DNA of 12,026 bases from Ruminococcus sp. UBA7013 (GCA_002449585.1 DJXD01000118.1:31107-43132), one strand, 5' to 3'. Positions 1 to 7,073 are shown, counted from the stretch's first letter. Program-made: numbers and translations. Notes: generated by a model not told the origin, from the letters alone.

Positions 1-1133
1 CCGCCATGCCACCACATATCCACCGGCTTGATATACATGCTGAAAAACATTACAAATAATAAAAAGCCATAGCCGATTTTCTTCTTTGCTGTAATATTTT
101 TATTCAGGAAAAACAGCGGCAGGAGTACAACTGTCAGAATACCGCAGTAAATTTCCGGGCTGCCCTGTACATTTACAGAATCATACTGACATGTTAGTAG
201 CTGTCTTAATAAAATAATCGGATCAAACTGTGTCTTGAAACTATAATCCGGATCTGTGAAATCAAATTTTCCGAGAGATAATGCTTTATATACTGGCAGG
301 ATCATGAACGCTGCACACATGATTGCAACAATTGTACAAACACCAAACAGAAAACAGGTATAAAAATAATCTTTCACTTTCCGATTCTTGACTTCTGTGC
401 CAAAGAATAAATAATAAATAAAATAAAATGCCGTAAATATGCCAATCATATAGCCAATATAGAAATTCGCCACAAACATCACGGCAATCGGAATAATATA
501 ATTAATCTTTCGGCCATCATCTATTAAATATTCCACACCCAGCGCAATCAGCGGCAGAAATACTAATCCATCCAGCCACATAGGGTCAATCGTTTGAATC
601 ACCATGTACGCCATCAGGGAATATAAAATGCCAAATATCATAGCAGACAGTGGCGGCAGCTGTTTATTGCTCTTTCTTAGATAAATGCTGAATGTCAGGC
701 TTGCTGTGCCGATCTTGGCAAGAATCATAATCAGCAGACTCGTCAGCATCATTTTTTCCGGCATCAGCATGACAATCAGCGTGAACGGGCTTGCCAGATA
801 ATACCCAATCACACCCATATAGCCGCCTGAAAGGTTTCTGCTCCAGCTGTAAAAAATACTGCCGTCACCCCAGAAGGCATCCCGGAGGGCTTCAAAATAA
901 TAAACATACTGTGCATTGAAGTCTAATGCAAGCACAGATTCCTCTCCGAACGGATACAGGCCGAAAATCGCATAACTGATATACATCAGTATGACCGGAA
1001 TAAAAAACGCCATTAAATAATAGCGGTTGCGGGAAATCCAGGCTTTGAACCCTGTGCCGGAAGCTGTTTTTGCCGCTGGCTTTGCCGGAATGGGTCTGGA
1101 AGCCGGAAGTGACTCCGCAGTCTGATTCTGCAT
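1..1133 (-). CDS. YfhO-family polytopic membrane protein, N-terminal part (C-terminus outside window)
   Basis: An open frame of 377 codons runs from an ATG at 1133 off the left edge. The start has a perfect AGGAGG (1141-1146) seven bases upstream. The translation begins with a short Pro/Ala-rich cytoplasmic tail (residues 1-36) followed by a first membrane span (about 38-59). A loop then carries an acidic/aromatic motif (D71-F-N-A-Q-Y, then YYFEALRD) and a conserved-looking stretch FYSWSRNLSGGYMG with YYLASPF (about 94-117). Many further hydrophobic spans follow. This arrangement matches the YfhO family (PF09586), GT-C-like membrane proteins linked in Firmicutes to glycosylation of cell-wall polymers such as lipoteichoic acid. 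The specific substrate here cannot be told. Family members are usually 800 residues or more, so over half the protein is missing. It is transcribed divergently from the sugar block. Family call fairly sure, function inferred. Confidence 0.8.
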   Translation of the reverse strand, partial: MQNQTAESLPASRPIPAKPAAKTASGTGFKAWISRNRYYLMAFFIPVILMYISYAIFGLYPFGEESVLALDFNAQYVYYFEALRDAFWGDGSIFYSWSRNLSGGYMGVIGYYLASPFTLIVMLMPEKMMLTSLLIMILAKIGTASLTFSIYLRKSNKQLPPLSAMIFGILYSLMAYMVIQTIDPMWLDGLVFLPLIALGVEYLIDDGRKINYIIPIAVMFVANFYIGYMIGIFTAFYFIYYLFFGTEVKNRKVKDYFYTCFLFGVCTIVAIMCAAFMILPVYKALSLGKFDFTDPDYSFKTQFDPIILLRQLLTCQYDSVNVQGSPEIYCGILTVVLLPLFFLNKNITAKKKIGYGFLLFVMFFSMYIKPVDMWWHG

Positions 1134-1182
1134 GTTATTTCCTCCTTATAATAATAATTTTCTGAAAATCACAGATGTAAGT

Positions 1183-1211
1183 ATTATACCATGCTTTTCA
1201 GCATTTTGCAA
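1183..1211 (-). promoter_or_regulatory. Promoter of the YfhO-like gene with a palindrome in its spacer
   Basis: On the minus strand, TTGCAA (1211-1206) and TATAAT (1188-1183) are separated by 17 bases, with an extended TG (TGG before TATAAT). The spacer contains a perfect 5+5 inverted repeat ATGCT-TTTC-AGCAT (1191-1204), which lies exactly between the two hexamers and could be an operator. The transcript would start about 40 bases before the ATG. Confidence 0.65.
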
Positions 1212-1332
1212 GGGCAATTTGACTTTTTTTCTCCGGAAAAGGTGCTTTTTCATGCATGATTTTAAAAAATCGTGATTTTGCACAAATTTGTAGATTTTTG
1301 CTGTGCAAACTACAGATATTTTTTTCTTCCTC

Positions 1333-1383
1333 TGGACAAATGCATCATGATATGCTATAATATTCATAACGGCTATTTGCCGT
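1333..1383 (+). promoter_or_regulatory. Promoter and small leader hairpin of the epimerase-like gene
   Basis: TGGACA (1333-1338), a 17-base spacer and TATAAT (1356-1361) with an extended TG (TGC) form a near-consensus sigma-A promoter. The start of the leader contains a small inverted repeat ACGGC-TATTT-GCCGT (1369-1383), just before the AGGAGG of the gene. It may be a weak hairpin or an operator overlapping the transcription start. Confidence 0.7.
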
Positions 1384-1407
1384 GATCCCAATCAAGGAGG
1401 ATTTTTT

Positions 1408-2415
1408 ATGAATAAAACAGAAATTGTAGAATTTGGCGGCATGGAATGCGTCAGACTCGAAGCCGGCGGCTATTTTGCCATGATCGCCCCAAAAGTCGGC
1501 TCAAATGTCATTCGTCTGCGGCATGAAAACAGCCGGATCGATTTTTTCAGATTCAGCCCGGATAATACGATGGAAAGCCTTTTGCAGTCTGCTGAGGTCT
1601 GGGGACTTCCGACACTCTATCTCCCGAACCGATTTGCAGACGGCATTCTGAAAACATCAGATGCAGTCTATCAACTTCCCGTGAATGAGAAAGAACCATA
1701 TCATAATCATATTCATGGCTTCCTGCACAAAAGACAGCACGTAGTTACAGAATATAATGCAGACGCAAATAGTGCATGGTGCAGAACAGAATATATTTTT
1801 GATCAGAATGATCCGTTTTATGAATTCCTGCCCATAAAATTCAAAGCAGAATTTTTCTTTAATCTGTCGGCTAGCGGTCTGGAATATGAATTCAAGCTGA
1901 CAAATCTGTCAGATAAACAGCTTCCGGTTTCCGTAGCTACACACACAACAATCAAGTCTCCGTTTGCAGACAATGCAAGATCAGAAGATGAACGCCTGTT
2001 TGTTCCGATCGGGAAACGCTGGATATTGAATGAACGCTGTCTGCCAACAGGTGAATTTGTTGATCTGACCGAACGGGATCAGGAATATAAAAACGGCACA
2101 CGCCGCCCTGTTCTGCAAAATATCGACAATGAAATGTATTTCGCTGAATATGGAAAATATAACAAAGATTTGCTTTATGGCCTGATTGTGGAAAATGTGA
2201 AAAATAAGAGAAAAATCTGCTATGAAGTCGGCGAAGAATATAGATTCTGGATTTTCTGGAATGACAAAGGATTCAACGGCTATTTCTGCCCTGAACCAAT
2301 GTCTGCTATGATCAATGCGCCTAATTTGGACATGTCCTCAGGTCTCACCGGATACCAGGAACTCAAGCCCGGTGAAAGCAAAGCCTTCCATCAGCATTTT
2401 TATGTACTCCAGTGA
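1408..2415 (+). CDS. Aldose 1-epimerase (galactose mutarotase-like) family protein
   Basis: A 335-residue cytoplasmic protein without signal peptide. ATG start with AGGAGG (1395-1400) seven bases upstream. It has the beta-sandwich pattern of the aldose epimerase superfamily (PF01263): LPNRFADG (72-79), NHIHGF (100-105, matching the conserved N-x-x-H-G), ATHTTIKSPF (177-186, with H179 in the position of the catalytic His) and CPEPMSAMINAPN (294-306, with E296 the likely catalytic acid/base). These residue assignments are by pattern and were not aligned. Such enzymes interconvert alpha and beta anomers of hexoses. A 67-codon gene follows after 13 bases, then cellobiose phosphorylase, so it probably serves cello-oligosaccharide or glucose metabolism. 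It is divergent from canonical GalM, so the true substrate could be a phosphorylated or unusual sugar. Confidence 0.82.
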   Translation: MNKTEIVEFGGMECVRLEAGGYFAMIAPKVGSNVIRLRHENSRIDFFRFSPDNTMESLLQSAEVWGLPTLYLPNRFADGILKTSDAVYQLPVNEKEPYHNHIHGFLHKRQHVVTEYNADANSAWCRTEYIFDQNDPFYEFLPIKFKAEFFFNLSASGLEYEFKLTNLSDKQLPVSVATHTTIKSPFADNARSEDERLFVPIGKRWILNERCLPTGEFVDLTERDQEYKNGTRRPVLQNIDNEMYFAEYGKYNKDLLYGLIVENVKNKRKICYEVGEEYRFWIFWNDKGFNGYFCPEPMSAMINAPNLDMSSGLTGYQELKPGESKAFHQHFYVLQ

Positions 2416-2428
2416 AAGGAAGAAAATA

Positions 2429-2632
2429 ATGAGTAAGACAGCTATTAAATGCGGCACAGGCCACAAAAAAATTAGGCTAAGTTTTGCAGGATTGATCATC
2501 TTAGCGGTTTCTTTTGCCATTCCTGCCACTATTATCGCCCTTAAAGGCGGAAAAATCAAAATTGGCAATCTAATCAATATTGATATTCCCGAAAAAAAAG
2601 AAATCCCGGAATCAGATCCAGAAACAGACTGA
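2429..2632 (+). CDS. Small single-span membrane protein, function unknown
   Basis: A 67-residue protein starting at ATG 2429, with AAGGA (2416-2420) eight bases upstream and directly after the TGA (2413-2415) of the epimerase-like gene. The 13-base gap indicates co-transcription. The frame is open further upstream (to 2315), but those codons overlap the previous gene and lack a binding site. The protein has a basic N-terminus (CGTGHKKIR), one hydrophobic segment (about residues 18-37, LSFAGLIILAVSFAIPATII) and a hydrophilic tail rich in Lys, then Glu/Asp/Pro (IPEKKEIPESDPETD). No family recognised. It may be a membrane-anchored accessory or regulatory peptide. It could also be a non-conserved frame, but the ribosome binding site, amino-acid composition and tight spacing favour a real gene. 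Confidence 0.6.
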   Translation: MSKTAIKCGTGHKKIRLSFAGLIILAVSFAIPATIIALKGGKIKIGNLINIDIPEKKEIPESDPETD

Positions 2633-2697
2633 CAAATTGCACAAATAATCATGCTGAATTTCAGTAAATAAGCTTTCTAAAATTTCGCTGAAAAGGC

Positions 2698-2726
2698 TTG
2701 TCAATATTCTGAAAATATGTTATAAT
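2698..2726 (+). promoter_or_regulatory. Promoter of cellobiose phosphorylase
   Basis: TTGTCA (2698-2703), a 17-base spacer and TATAAT (2721-2726), followed by a roughly 50-base leader. An 11-base palindrome CTGAA-T-TTCAG (2654-2664) lies upstream and could be a regulator site. No terminator is visible after the small membrane gene, so read-through from the upstream promoter could add to expression. Confidence 0.7.
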
Positions 2727-2784
2727 AATTATAATGTTCTGTATCTGACAGGACTAAAATGATGAAAATAAGGAGAAAAAATTT

Positions 2785-5244
2785 ATGCAGAAGTTCGGAC
2801 ATTTTGATGACGAAAATAAAGAATATGTCATCACTTCCCCCAGAACGCCATATCCGTGGATTAATTACCTCGGAACACAGGCTTTCTTTTCACTGATTTC
2901 CAATACAGCAGGCGGCTATCATTTCTATAAAGACGCTCGTATGCGCAGAATTACCCGTTATCGCTATAATAACGTTCCTGTTGATATGGGCGGACGCTAT
3001 TTCTATATCAATGATAACGGAACAATCTGGTCTCCCGGCTGGTCTCCTGCAAAAACAGAGCTGGATGCTTATGAATGCCGCCATGGTATGGGCTATACTG
3101 TCATTACCGGCAAGAAAAACAATGTCTCCGCTGAAGTGACTTTCTTCGTTCCTCAGGATTATAACGGCGAAATCCAGAGAGTTGTACTCAAAAATGAAGG
3201 CCATACAGACAAATCTTTCAAATTCTTCTCCATGATTGAATGGTGTCTGTGGAATGCACAGGATGACAGCACTAATTTTCAGAGAAATTTCAATACCGGT
3301 GAAGTAGAATTAGAAGGCTCTACTATGTTCCATAAGACAGAATATAAAGAACGCAGAAATCATTTTGCTTTCTATACTGTCAATTCCGAAATCGAAGGCT
3401 TTGACTGTGATCGTGAATCCTTCATGGGGCTTTATAATGGCTTTGAAAATCCGCAGTCTGTCGTTGTCGGACGTTCTGCCAATTCTAAGGCTGATGGCTG
3501 GTCTCCCATCGCTTCCCACTGCATCGCTGTTAATCTCAAACCCGGTGAGGAAAAAACATTGATCTTCATCCTGGGCTATGTCGAAAATCCTAAAGATGAA
3601 AAATTCCTTGCTGATGGTAAATCTCTTAATAAATCCAGAGCTTACCAGATGATTGAACAATATAATACCCCCGAAAAAGTAGAAGAAGGCTTAGCAGAAT
3701 TAAAATCTATGTGGGATGCCCTTCTTTCTAAATATACTGTCAAAACACCTGATGACAAAATGAATAGAATGGTGAATATCTGGAATCAGTACCAGTGCAT
3801 GGTTACTTTCAATATGTCCCGTTCTGCTTCTTATTTTGAATCCGGTATTGGCCGTGGCATGGGCTTCCGTGATTCTAATCAGGATCTGTTAGGCTTTGTG
3901 CATCAGATCCCCGATAGAGCAAGAGAACGCTTGATTGATCTCGCTTCTACACAGTTTGAAGATGGCGGCTGTTATCATCAGTATCAGCCTTTGACCAAAA
4001 AAGGCAATAACGAAATTGGTGGCGATTTCTCTGATGATCCGCTCTGGATGATCCTTTCTGTTGCCGCTTATATCAAAGAAACTGGTGATTATGGCATTCT
4101 CGATGAATCCGTTCCCTATGATAATGACGCTTCTAAGGCTCAGCCTATGATGCACCATCTGAAACAGAGTTTCTATCGTATTGTCAATAACGTAGGCCCT
4201 CACGGACTGCCGCTTGCTATGCGTGCTGACTGGAATGACTGCATCAATCTCTCCTGCTGGTCAGAAGAACCCGGCGAATCTTTCCAAACTTCTACTTCTC
4301 CTAAATATGGCGAAGATAAATATTCTAAAATCGCTGAATCCCTCATGGTTGCTGGTCTGTTTACCTATGCTGGCCCTGCTTTCGTAGATCTCTGCAAATA
4401 TAAGGGCGATGAAGAAGGCGCACAGGCTGCACAGGCTGAAATCGATAAGATGAAAGATAATATCATGAAATATGGCTTTGATGGTGATTGGTTCATTCGT
4501 GCTTATGATGATACAGGCGCAAAAATGGGCTCTAAAGAATGCGAAGAAGGTAAGATTTTCATTGAACCACAGGGCTTTATGGTTATGTCCGATGTCGGCA
4601 AGGATCAGGGCGCAGGTGAAAAGGCTCTCAATGCTGTGGACAAATATCTTAATACAGAACATGGTCTCGTTCTGAATAATCCTGCTTTCACAAAATACTA
4701 TGTACAGTATGGTGAAATTTCTACCTATCCGGCAGGCTATAAAGAAAATGCAGGTATTTTCTGCCATAATAACGCATGGATCATCTGCGCAGAAGCCTAT
4801 GCAGGTCATGGCGACAAGGCATTTGAATATTATTCCAAGATCGCTCCTGCTTATAGAGAAGAAAAATATTCTGATCTGCACAGAACAGAACCCTATGTAT
4901 ATGCTCAGATGATCGCCGGTAAAGATGCCGCCCGTCATGGTGAAGCAAAAAACAGCTGGCTGACAGGTACAGCAGCATGGAATTTTGTAGCTGTATCTCA
5001 GTATATCCTCGGCATTATGCCGGATTGGAACGGCCTGAAAGTTAATCCGTCTATTCCTCATGAATGGGATAGCTTTACTGCAAAGCGTCAGTTCCGTGGT
5101 GCTACTTATCATATCACTGTCAACAATCCGAATCATGTTTGCAGTGGTGTTGTCTCTATGACAGTAGACGGTAATGCAGTAGAGGGCAATGTGATCCCCG
5201 CTCAGGCTGATGGTACACATGAAGTTGTTGTAACTCTTGGCTGA
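2785..5244 (+). CDS. Cellobiose phosphorylase (glycoside hydrolase family 94)
   Basis: An 819-residue cytoplasmic enzyme, EC 2.4.1.20 by family: cellobiose + phosphate gives alpha-glucose-1-phosphate + glucose, saving ATP over hydrolysis. ATG start with AAGGAG (2770-2775) nine bases upstream. Order: N-terminal beta-sandwich (about 1-300), linker, (alpha/alpha)6 barrel (about 320-735), C-terminal beta domain. Active-site elements known in family GH94 are readable: MSRS with R346, GRGMGFRDSNQD (356-367, R357 and D363), RADWND (480-485, W483 and probable catalytic acid D485), YKENAGIFCHNN (652-663, H661) and LTGTA (726-730, phosphate loop). Length fits cellobiose phosphorylase, while cellodextrin phosphorylases are longer. 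No signal peptide, so cellobiose must be imported, and no transporter lies in the window. Codon choice is richer in GCT/TCT/CTC/ATC than in neighbours, consistent with high expression. Ends at a strong terminator. Confidence 0.95.
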   Translation: MQKFGHFDDENKEYVITSPRTPYPWINYLGTQAFFSLISNTAGGYHFYKDARMRRITRYRYNNVPVDMGGRYFYINDNGTIWSPGWSPAKTELDAYECRHGMGYTVITGKKNNVSAEVTFFVPQDYNGEIQRVVLKNEGHTDKSFKFFSMIEWCLWNAQDDSTNFQRNFNTGEVELEGSTMFHKTEYKERRNHFAFYTVNSEIEGFDCDRESFMGLYNGFENPQSVVVGRSANSKADGWSPIASHCIAVNLKPGEEKTLIFILGYVENPKDEKFLADGKSLNKSRAYQMIEQYNTPEKVEEGLAELKSMWDALLSKYTVKTPDDKMNRMVNIWNQYQCMVTFNMSRSASYFESGIGRGMGFRDSNQDLLGFVHQIPDRARERLIDLASTQFEDGGCYHQYQPLTKKGNNEIGGDFSDDPLWMILSVAAYIKETGDYGILDESVPYDNDASKAQPMMHHLKQSFYRIVNNVGPHGLPLAMRADWNDCINLSCWSEEPGESFQTSTSPKYGEDKYSKIAESLMVAGLFTYAGPAFVDLCKYKGDEEGAQAAQAEIDKMKDNIMKYGFDGDWFIRAYDDTGAKMGSKECEEGKIFIEPQGFMVMSDVGKDQGAGEKALNAVDKYLNTEHGLVLNNPAFTKYYVQYGEISTYPAGYKENAGIFCHNNAWIICAEAYAGHGDKAFEYYSKIAPAYREEKYSDLHRTEPYVYAQMIAGKDAARHGEAKNSWLTGTAAWNFVAVSQYILGIMPDWNGLKVNPSIPHEWDSFTAKRQFRGATYHITVNNPNHVCSGVVSMTVDGNAVEGNVIPAQADGTHEVVVTLG

Positions 5245-5266
5245 TTCTGAATTTAAAAATAATCAT

Positions 5267-5299
5267 ATCCCCCGGCGGATCACTGCCGGGGGATTTTTT
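5267..5299 (+). terminator. Strong intrinsic terminator after cellobiose phosphorylase
   Basis: A 10-bp stem, ATCCCCCGGC (5267-5276) with GCCGGGGGAT (5285-5294), an 8-base loop GGATCACT and a following T run (5294-5299). The T run reaches the stop codon of the convergent XRE gene (5298-5300). An identical stem and loop recurs at 7074-7099. Confidence 0.92.
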
Positions 5300-5540
5300 A
5301 GTAAATTTCCTGATCAAGGCTCTTAAATTCAGGTGTATCAAAAAAATCTGTAATACTAATTTTCAGCCCATCACAAAGTTTCTTGATTGTCACAATACCA
5401 ATGTTTTTTACTTTATGATTGACAATGCCGTTGACTGTCGATTGTGTGATCCCTGAAATGGTACATAATTTATTCACTGTGATATGATGCTCTTCACAAA
5501 GCTGAATAATCCTGTTTGCGGTTACTTCTGAAATATTCAT
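5298..5540 (-). CDS. Small XRE-family helix-turn-helix regulator
   Basis: An 80-residue cytoplasmic DNA-binding protein made almost entirely of one Cro/C1-type HTH domain. Helix 2 and recognition helix lie around residues 22-42 (VNKLCTISGITQSTVNGIVN), with the further helix IVTIKKLCDGLKISITDFF typical of small clostridial XRE proteins. ATG start at 5540, preceded by AAAGGGG in the 12-base gap to the upstream XRE gene, whose stop codon overlaps this binding site. The two are therefore co-transcribed and probably translationally coupled. No ligand or dimerisation domain is present beyond the HTH. Likely targets are its own operon and the divergent secreted-protein genes (inference from position). 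Convergent with cellobiose phosphorylase across the terminator. Confidence 0.85.
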   Translation of the reverse strand: MNISEVTANRIIQLCEEHHITVNKLCTISGITQSTVNGIVNHKVKNIGIVTIKKLCDGLKISITDFFDTPEFKSLDQEIY

Positions 5541-5552
5541 AGCTTGCCCCTT

Positions 5553-5864
5553 TCAATGCGCATTGAGCATAGCACTTAATTGCAAAAGTGCATTTGCTTT
5601 ATCATTTGGAAGCGTTCTATAATTTTCTATCAGTTCACGTTCTTCACTGCTCAAAACAGATATTTCCTGATTTTCATTGAATAATTCTGAAAGTGTAATT
5701 CCCAGCGGAATAATCAGCCGTCGGAGCGTTTCAACAGAGGGCTGACATTTGCCAAGCTCCAAATCACTGATATGATTTTGAGAAATGCCCGTTTCCTGTG
5801 AAACTCTATAGATACTTAGTTTTTTCGATGTCCGAAGATACCGCAGACGTTCACCAATTTCCAT
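5553..5864 (-). CDS. XRE-family transcriptional regulator with short C-terminal helix
   Basis: A 103-residue protein counted from ATG 5864. A GTG four codons upstream (5876) is in frame, but its spacing from the purine run is almost zero. The GGGGTGG sequence sits eight bases before the ATG, so the ATG is preferred. Residues 1-60 form a Cro/C1-type HTH (IGERLRYLRTSKKLSIYRV, then TGISQNHISDLELGKCQPS and LRRLIIPLGITLSELF). Residues 74-103 (SSEERELIENYRTLPNDKAN) resemble the helical tail common in stand-alone SinR/Xre-like repressors, probably used for dimerisation. First gene of a two-gene operon. Its promoter contains a 17-base perfect palindrome, suggesting autoregulation. Transcribed away from the two secreted peptidase-like genes and a reasonable candidate for controlling them. 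Confidence 0.88.
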   Translation of the reverse strand: MEIGERLRYLRTSKKLSIYRVSQETGISQNHISDLELGKCQPSVETLRRLIIPLGITLSELFNENQEISVLSSEERELIENYRTLPNDKANALLQLSAMLNAH

Positions 5865-5882
5865 GTTTGATGCCACCCCTTT

Positions 5883-5921
5883 CTATAATATTATTATAGT
5901 ATATTTTCCATTAAAATTTAA
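5883..5921 (-). promoter_or_regulatory. XRE operon promoter overlapped by a 17-bp palindrome
   Basis: On the minus strand TATAAT (5898-5893) is a perfect -10. A TTAAAT (5921-5916) 17 bases upstream is only a weak -35, as expected for a controlled promoter. The palindrome CTATAATA-T-TATTATAG (5883-5899) covers the -10 completely and is a natural site for self-repression by one of the two XRE proteins. Confidence 0.5.
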
Positions 5922-6078
5922 TATAATTACAGATGTGATTAATACTATTTTTTAATTGTAATAAATTTTAAATATGTCTGAAATAATGCGATTCTGTTAA
6001 AAATATATGAATATTTTCAATAGATTTATGCAATATAGACAAATAAAAAATGCGTATATTGTGCTTTCATACAAACTT

Positions 6079-6153
6079 AACGTTAAAGCGTTGACTTTTC
6101 TGATGAATTGTGCTATAATAATATCAACGTTAAAACGTCGGCGATAAAGCGTT
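6079..6153 (+). promoter_or_regulatory. Promoter of the first peptidase-like gene, bracketed by three operator-like repeats
   Basis: TTGACT (6091-6096), 17-base spacer, TATAAT (6114-6119) with an extended TG (TGC). The element AACGTTAAAGCGTT lies at 6079-6092 and overlaps the -35. A second copy, AACGTTAAAACGTC (6126-6139, 12 of 14 matching), lies just past the -10. A third, GGCGATAAAGCGTT (6140-6153, 11 of 14), abuts it. The arms AACG...CGTT give each copy partial dyad symmetry. A repressor bound to all three would block both polymerase binding and escape. The regulator is unknown, and the neighbouring XRE proteins are candidates. Confidence 0.65.
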
Positions 6154-6188
6154 AACTGGATGAAATTTTTAAGGGGAGGAATTGCGAT

Positions 6189-7061
6189 ATGACAAAAAGT
6201 AAAAACAAAGTATTCGGCGTGTTTCTGGCTGGTCTGATGACAGTCTCCGCCGTGGGTACACCTGCCGCTATGAATAAGCTTGGCATGTCTGAGCCGCCTG
6301 CTATTGTACAAACCATTACCGCAGATGCCGCAGAAGGACGGCTATTTAATCAGAACGCCAAACAATGGCAAAGTAAACGCTATTATTATGGTCGTACCAG
6401 TGATACATTGTATTCTGCCGGGTGTGGTATCTTTGCACTTGGAAATGCAATTTATGCACTGAATGGCAATCAGGTGAATATTGATGCTATGGCTACATGG
6501 GGAGCTAGAAATGGTTACTGGCGGCCGGGTTCTGGCGGAACAGTAAGAGGAACTTTTTATAAAAATGCTTCTGCTGTTTATGGCGGAACTTACGGATTCA
6601 AAGAAACAGGGGAATATTGGGGAAATATCTGGAATAAGAATTTGATCAATGGTTTACAGAATGGAAAAGTGGCTGTTGCTCATGTCAGCAATCATTTTAT
6701 TGCGATTACGGGTTATAATGCAAGAAATCAGACTTATCATGTGATCGAAAGTGCAGTATATACTGGAAGAGGCCTTTCCGGTGATAGCTGGGTATCAGCT
6801 TCAAAGCTGAATAGTGGAAAAACAAAAGTGGATTGGTTCTGTTTGCTTGAAAACAATCAAAGTGGAAGATATTTCCCACGCTATACTGGAAATTCTAGCA
6901 GTATTGTCATCGGGTTACAGTCTGTTGGCGCAAACAGTAGTTTTAATTACAGAGCACAGATCTATAGAAAGAATGGATTTTTAGACACTTACAGAGGAAC
7001 AGCATGGCAAAATACAGTATTATTAAATCTTCTGAAACAAGGAAGATTGCTCAAACCTTAA
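6189..7061 (+). CDS. Secreted C39-like cysteine peptidase-fold protein (paralog 1)
   Basis: 290 residues, ATG with GGGGAGGA (6173-6180) eight bases upstream. N-terminal signal-like segment: KSKNK, hydrophobic VFGVFLAGLMTVSAV, with a likely Ala-type cleavage region ending DAA at 46-48. The rather long stretch 25-48 before the mature domain is unusual. The mature part has a papain-like/C39-like pattern (PF13529 type): SAGCGIFALGNAIYALNG with candidate nucleophile C79, VAHVSNHFIAITGY with candidate H169, and YHVIESA where E187 sits where many relatives have Asp. A C-terminal module (about 237-290: SVGANSSFNYRAQIY, NGF, QN, LLNLLKQGRL) recalls modules at the ends of clostridial wall hydrolases and endolysins (from memory). 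The substrate could be peptide or peptidoglycan. A paralog follows 122 bases downstream. Controlled by the promoter with three repeats. Confidence 0.72.
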   Translation: MTKSKNKVFGVFLAGLMTVSAVGTPAAMNKLGMSEPPAIVQTITADAAEGRLFNQNAKQWQSKRYYYGRTSDTLYSAGCGIFALGNAIYALNGNQVNIDAMATWGARNGYWRPGSGGTVRGTFYKNASAVYGGTYGFKETGEYWGNIWNKNLINGLQNGKVAVAHVSNHFIAITGYNARNQTYHVIESAVYTGRGLSGDSWVSASKLNSGKTKVDWFCLLENNQSGRYFPRYTGNSSSIVIGLQSVGANSSFNYRAQIYRKNGFLDTYRGTAWQNTVLLNLLKQGRLLKP

Positions 7062-7073
7062 AATATTAACAAC

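Larger units (their letters stand above)
1134..1407. other. Divergent intergenic region
   Basis: This AT-rich gap carries the divergent promoters for the YfhO-like gene and the epimerase-like gene. Besides those, a 14-base AT-rich inverted repeat GATTTT-AA-AAAATC (1258-1271) is visible. An 81-codon minus-strand frame (1391-1146) crosses both promoters, has no convincing ribosome binding site, and is not considered a gene. Confidence 0.6.
5877..6188. other. AT-rich divergent control region between the XRE operon and the secreted peptidase genes
   Basis: The left third carries the XRE promoter. The middle (about 5925-6075) is very AT-rich, without a recognisable gene, RNA or repeat. The right third holds a strong promoter and three AACG-N6-CGTT-like elements. 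A 46-codon frame beginning ATG 6008 runs through the promoter without a ribosome binding site and is not called. Confidence 0.6.

Noticed and set aside
1258..1271. GATTTT-AA-AAAATC inverted repeat as a terminator or operator
   Set aside because: Entirely A/T apart from its ends in an AT-rich gap, lies between divergent promoters and is expected by chance.
1146..1391. 81-codon minus-strand open frame in the intergenic gap
   Set aside because: It spans two well-formed divergent promoters, lacks a ribosome binding site, and has a composition typical of translated AT-rich spacer.
2338..2652. 104-codon minus-strand frame opposite the small membrane gene
   Set aside because: Antisense shadow without ribosome binding site. 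The plus-strand reading has a binding site and operon spacing.
2654..2703. Possible terminator between the small membrane gene and cellobiose phosphorylase
   Set aside because: Only an 11-base palindrome and distant TTTCAG/CTGAAA arms are seen, with no stable GC stem and no T run.
4261..5220. 319-codon minus-strand open frame antisense to cellobiose phosphorylase
   Set aside because: The sense frame is a clear full-length GH94 enzyme. The antisense translation is rich in Cys, Ile and Phe with no domain, an artefact of the strong codon bias of the sense gene.
6008..6148. 46-codon frame that might be a small secreted peptide or leader
   Set aside because: No ribosome binding site, and it lies across the promoter and operator repeats of the next gene.
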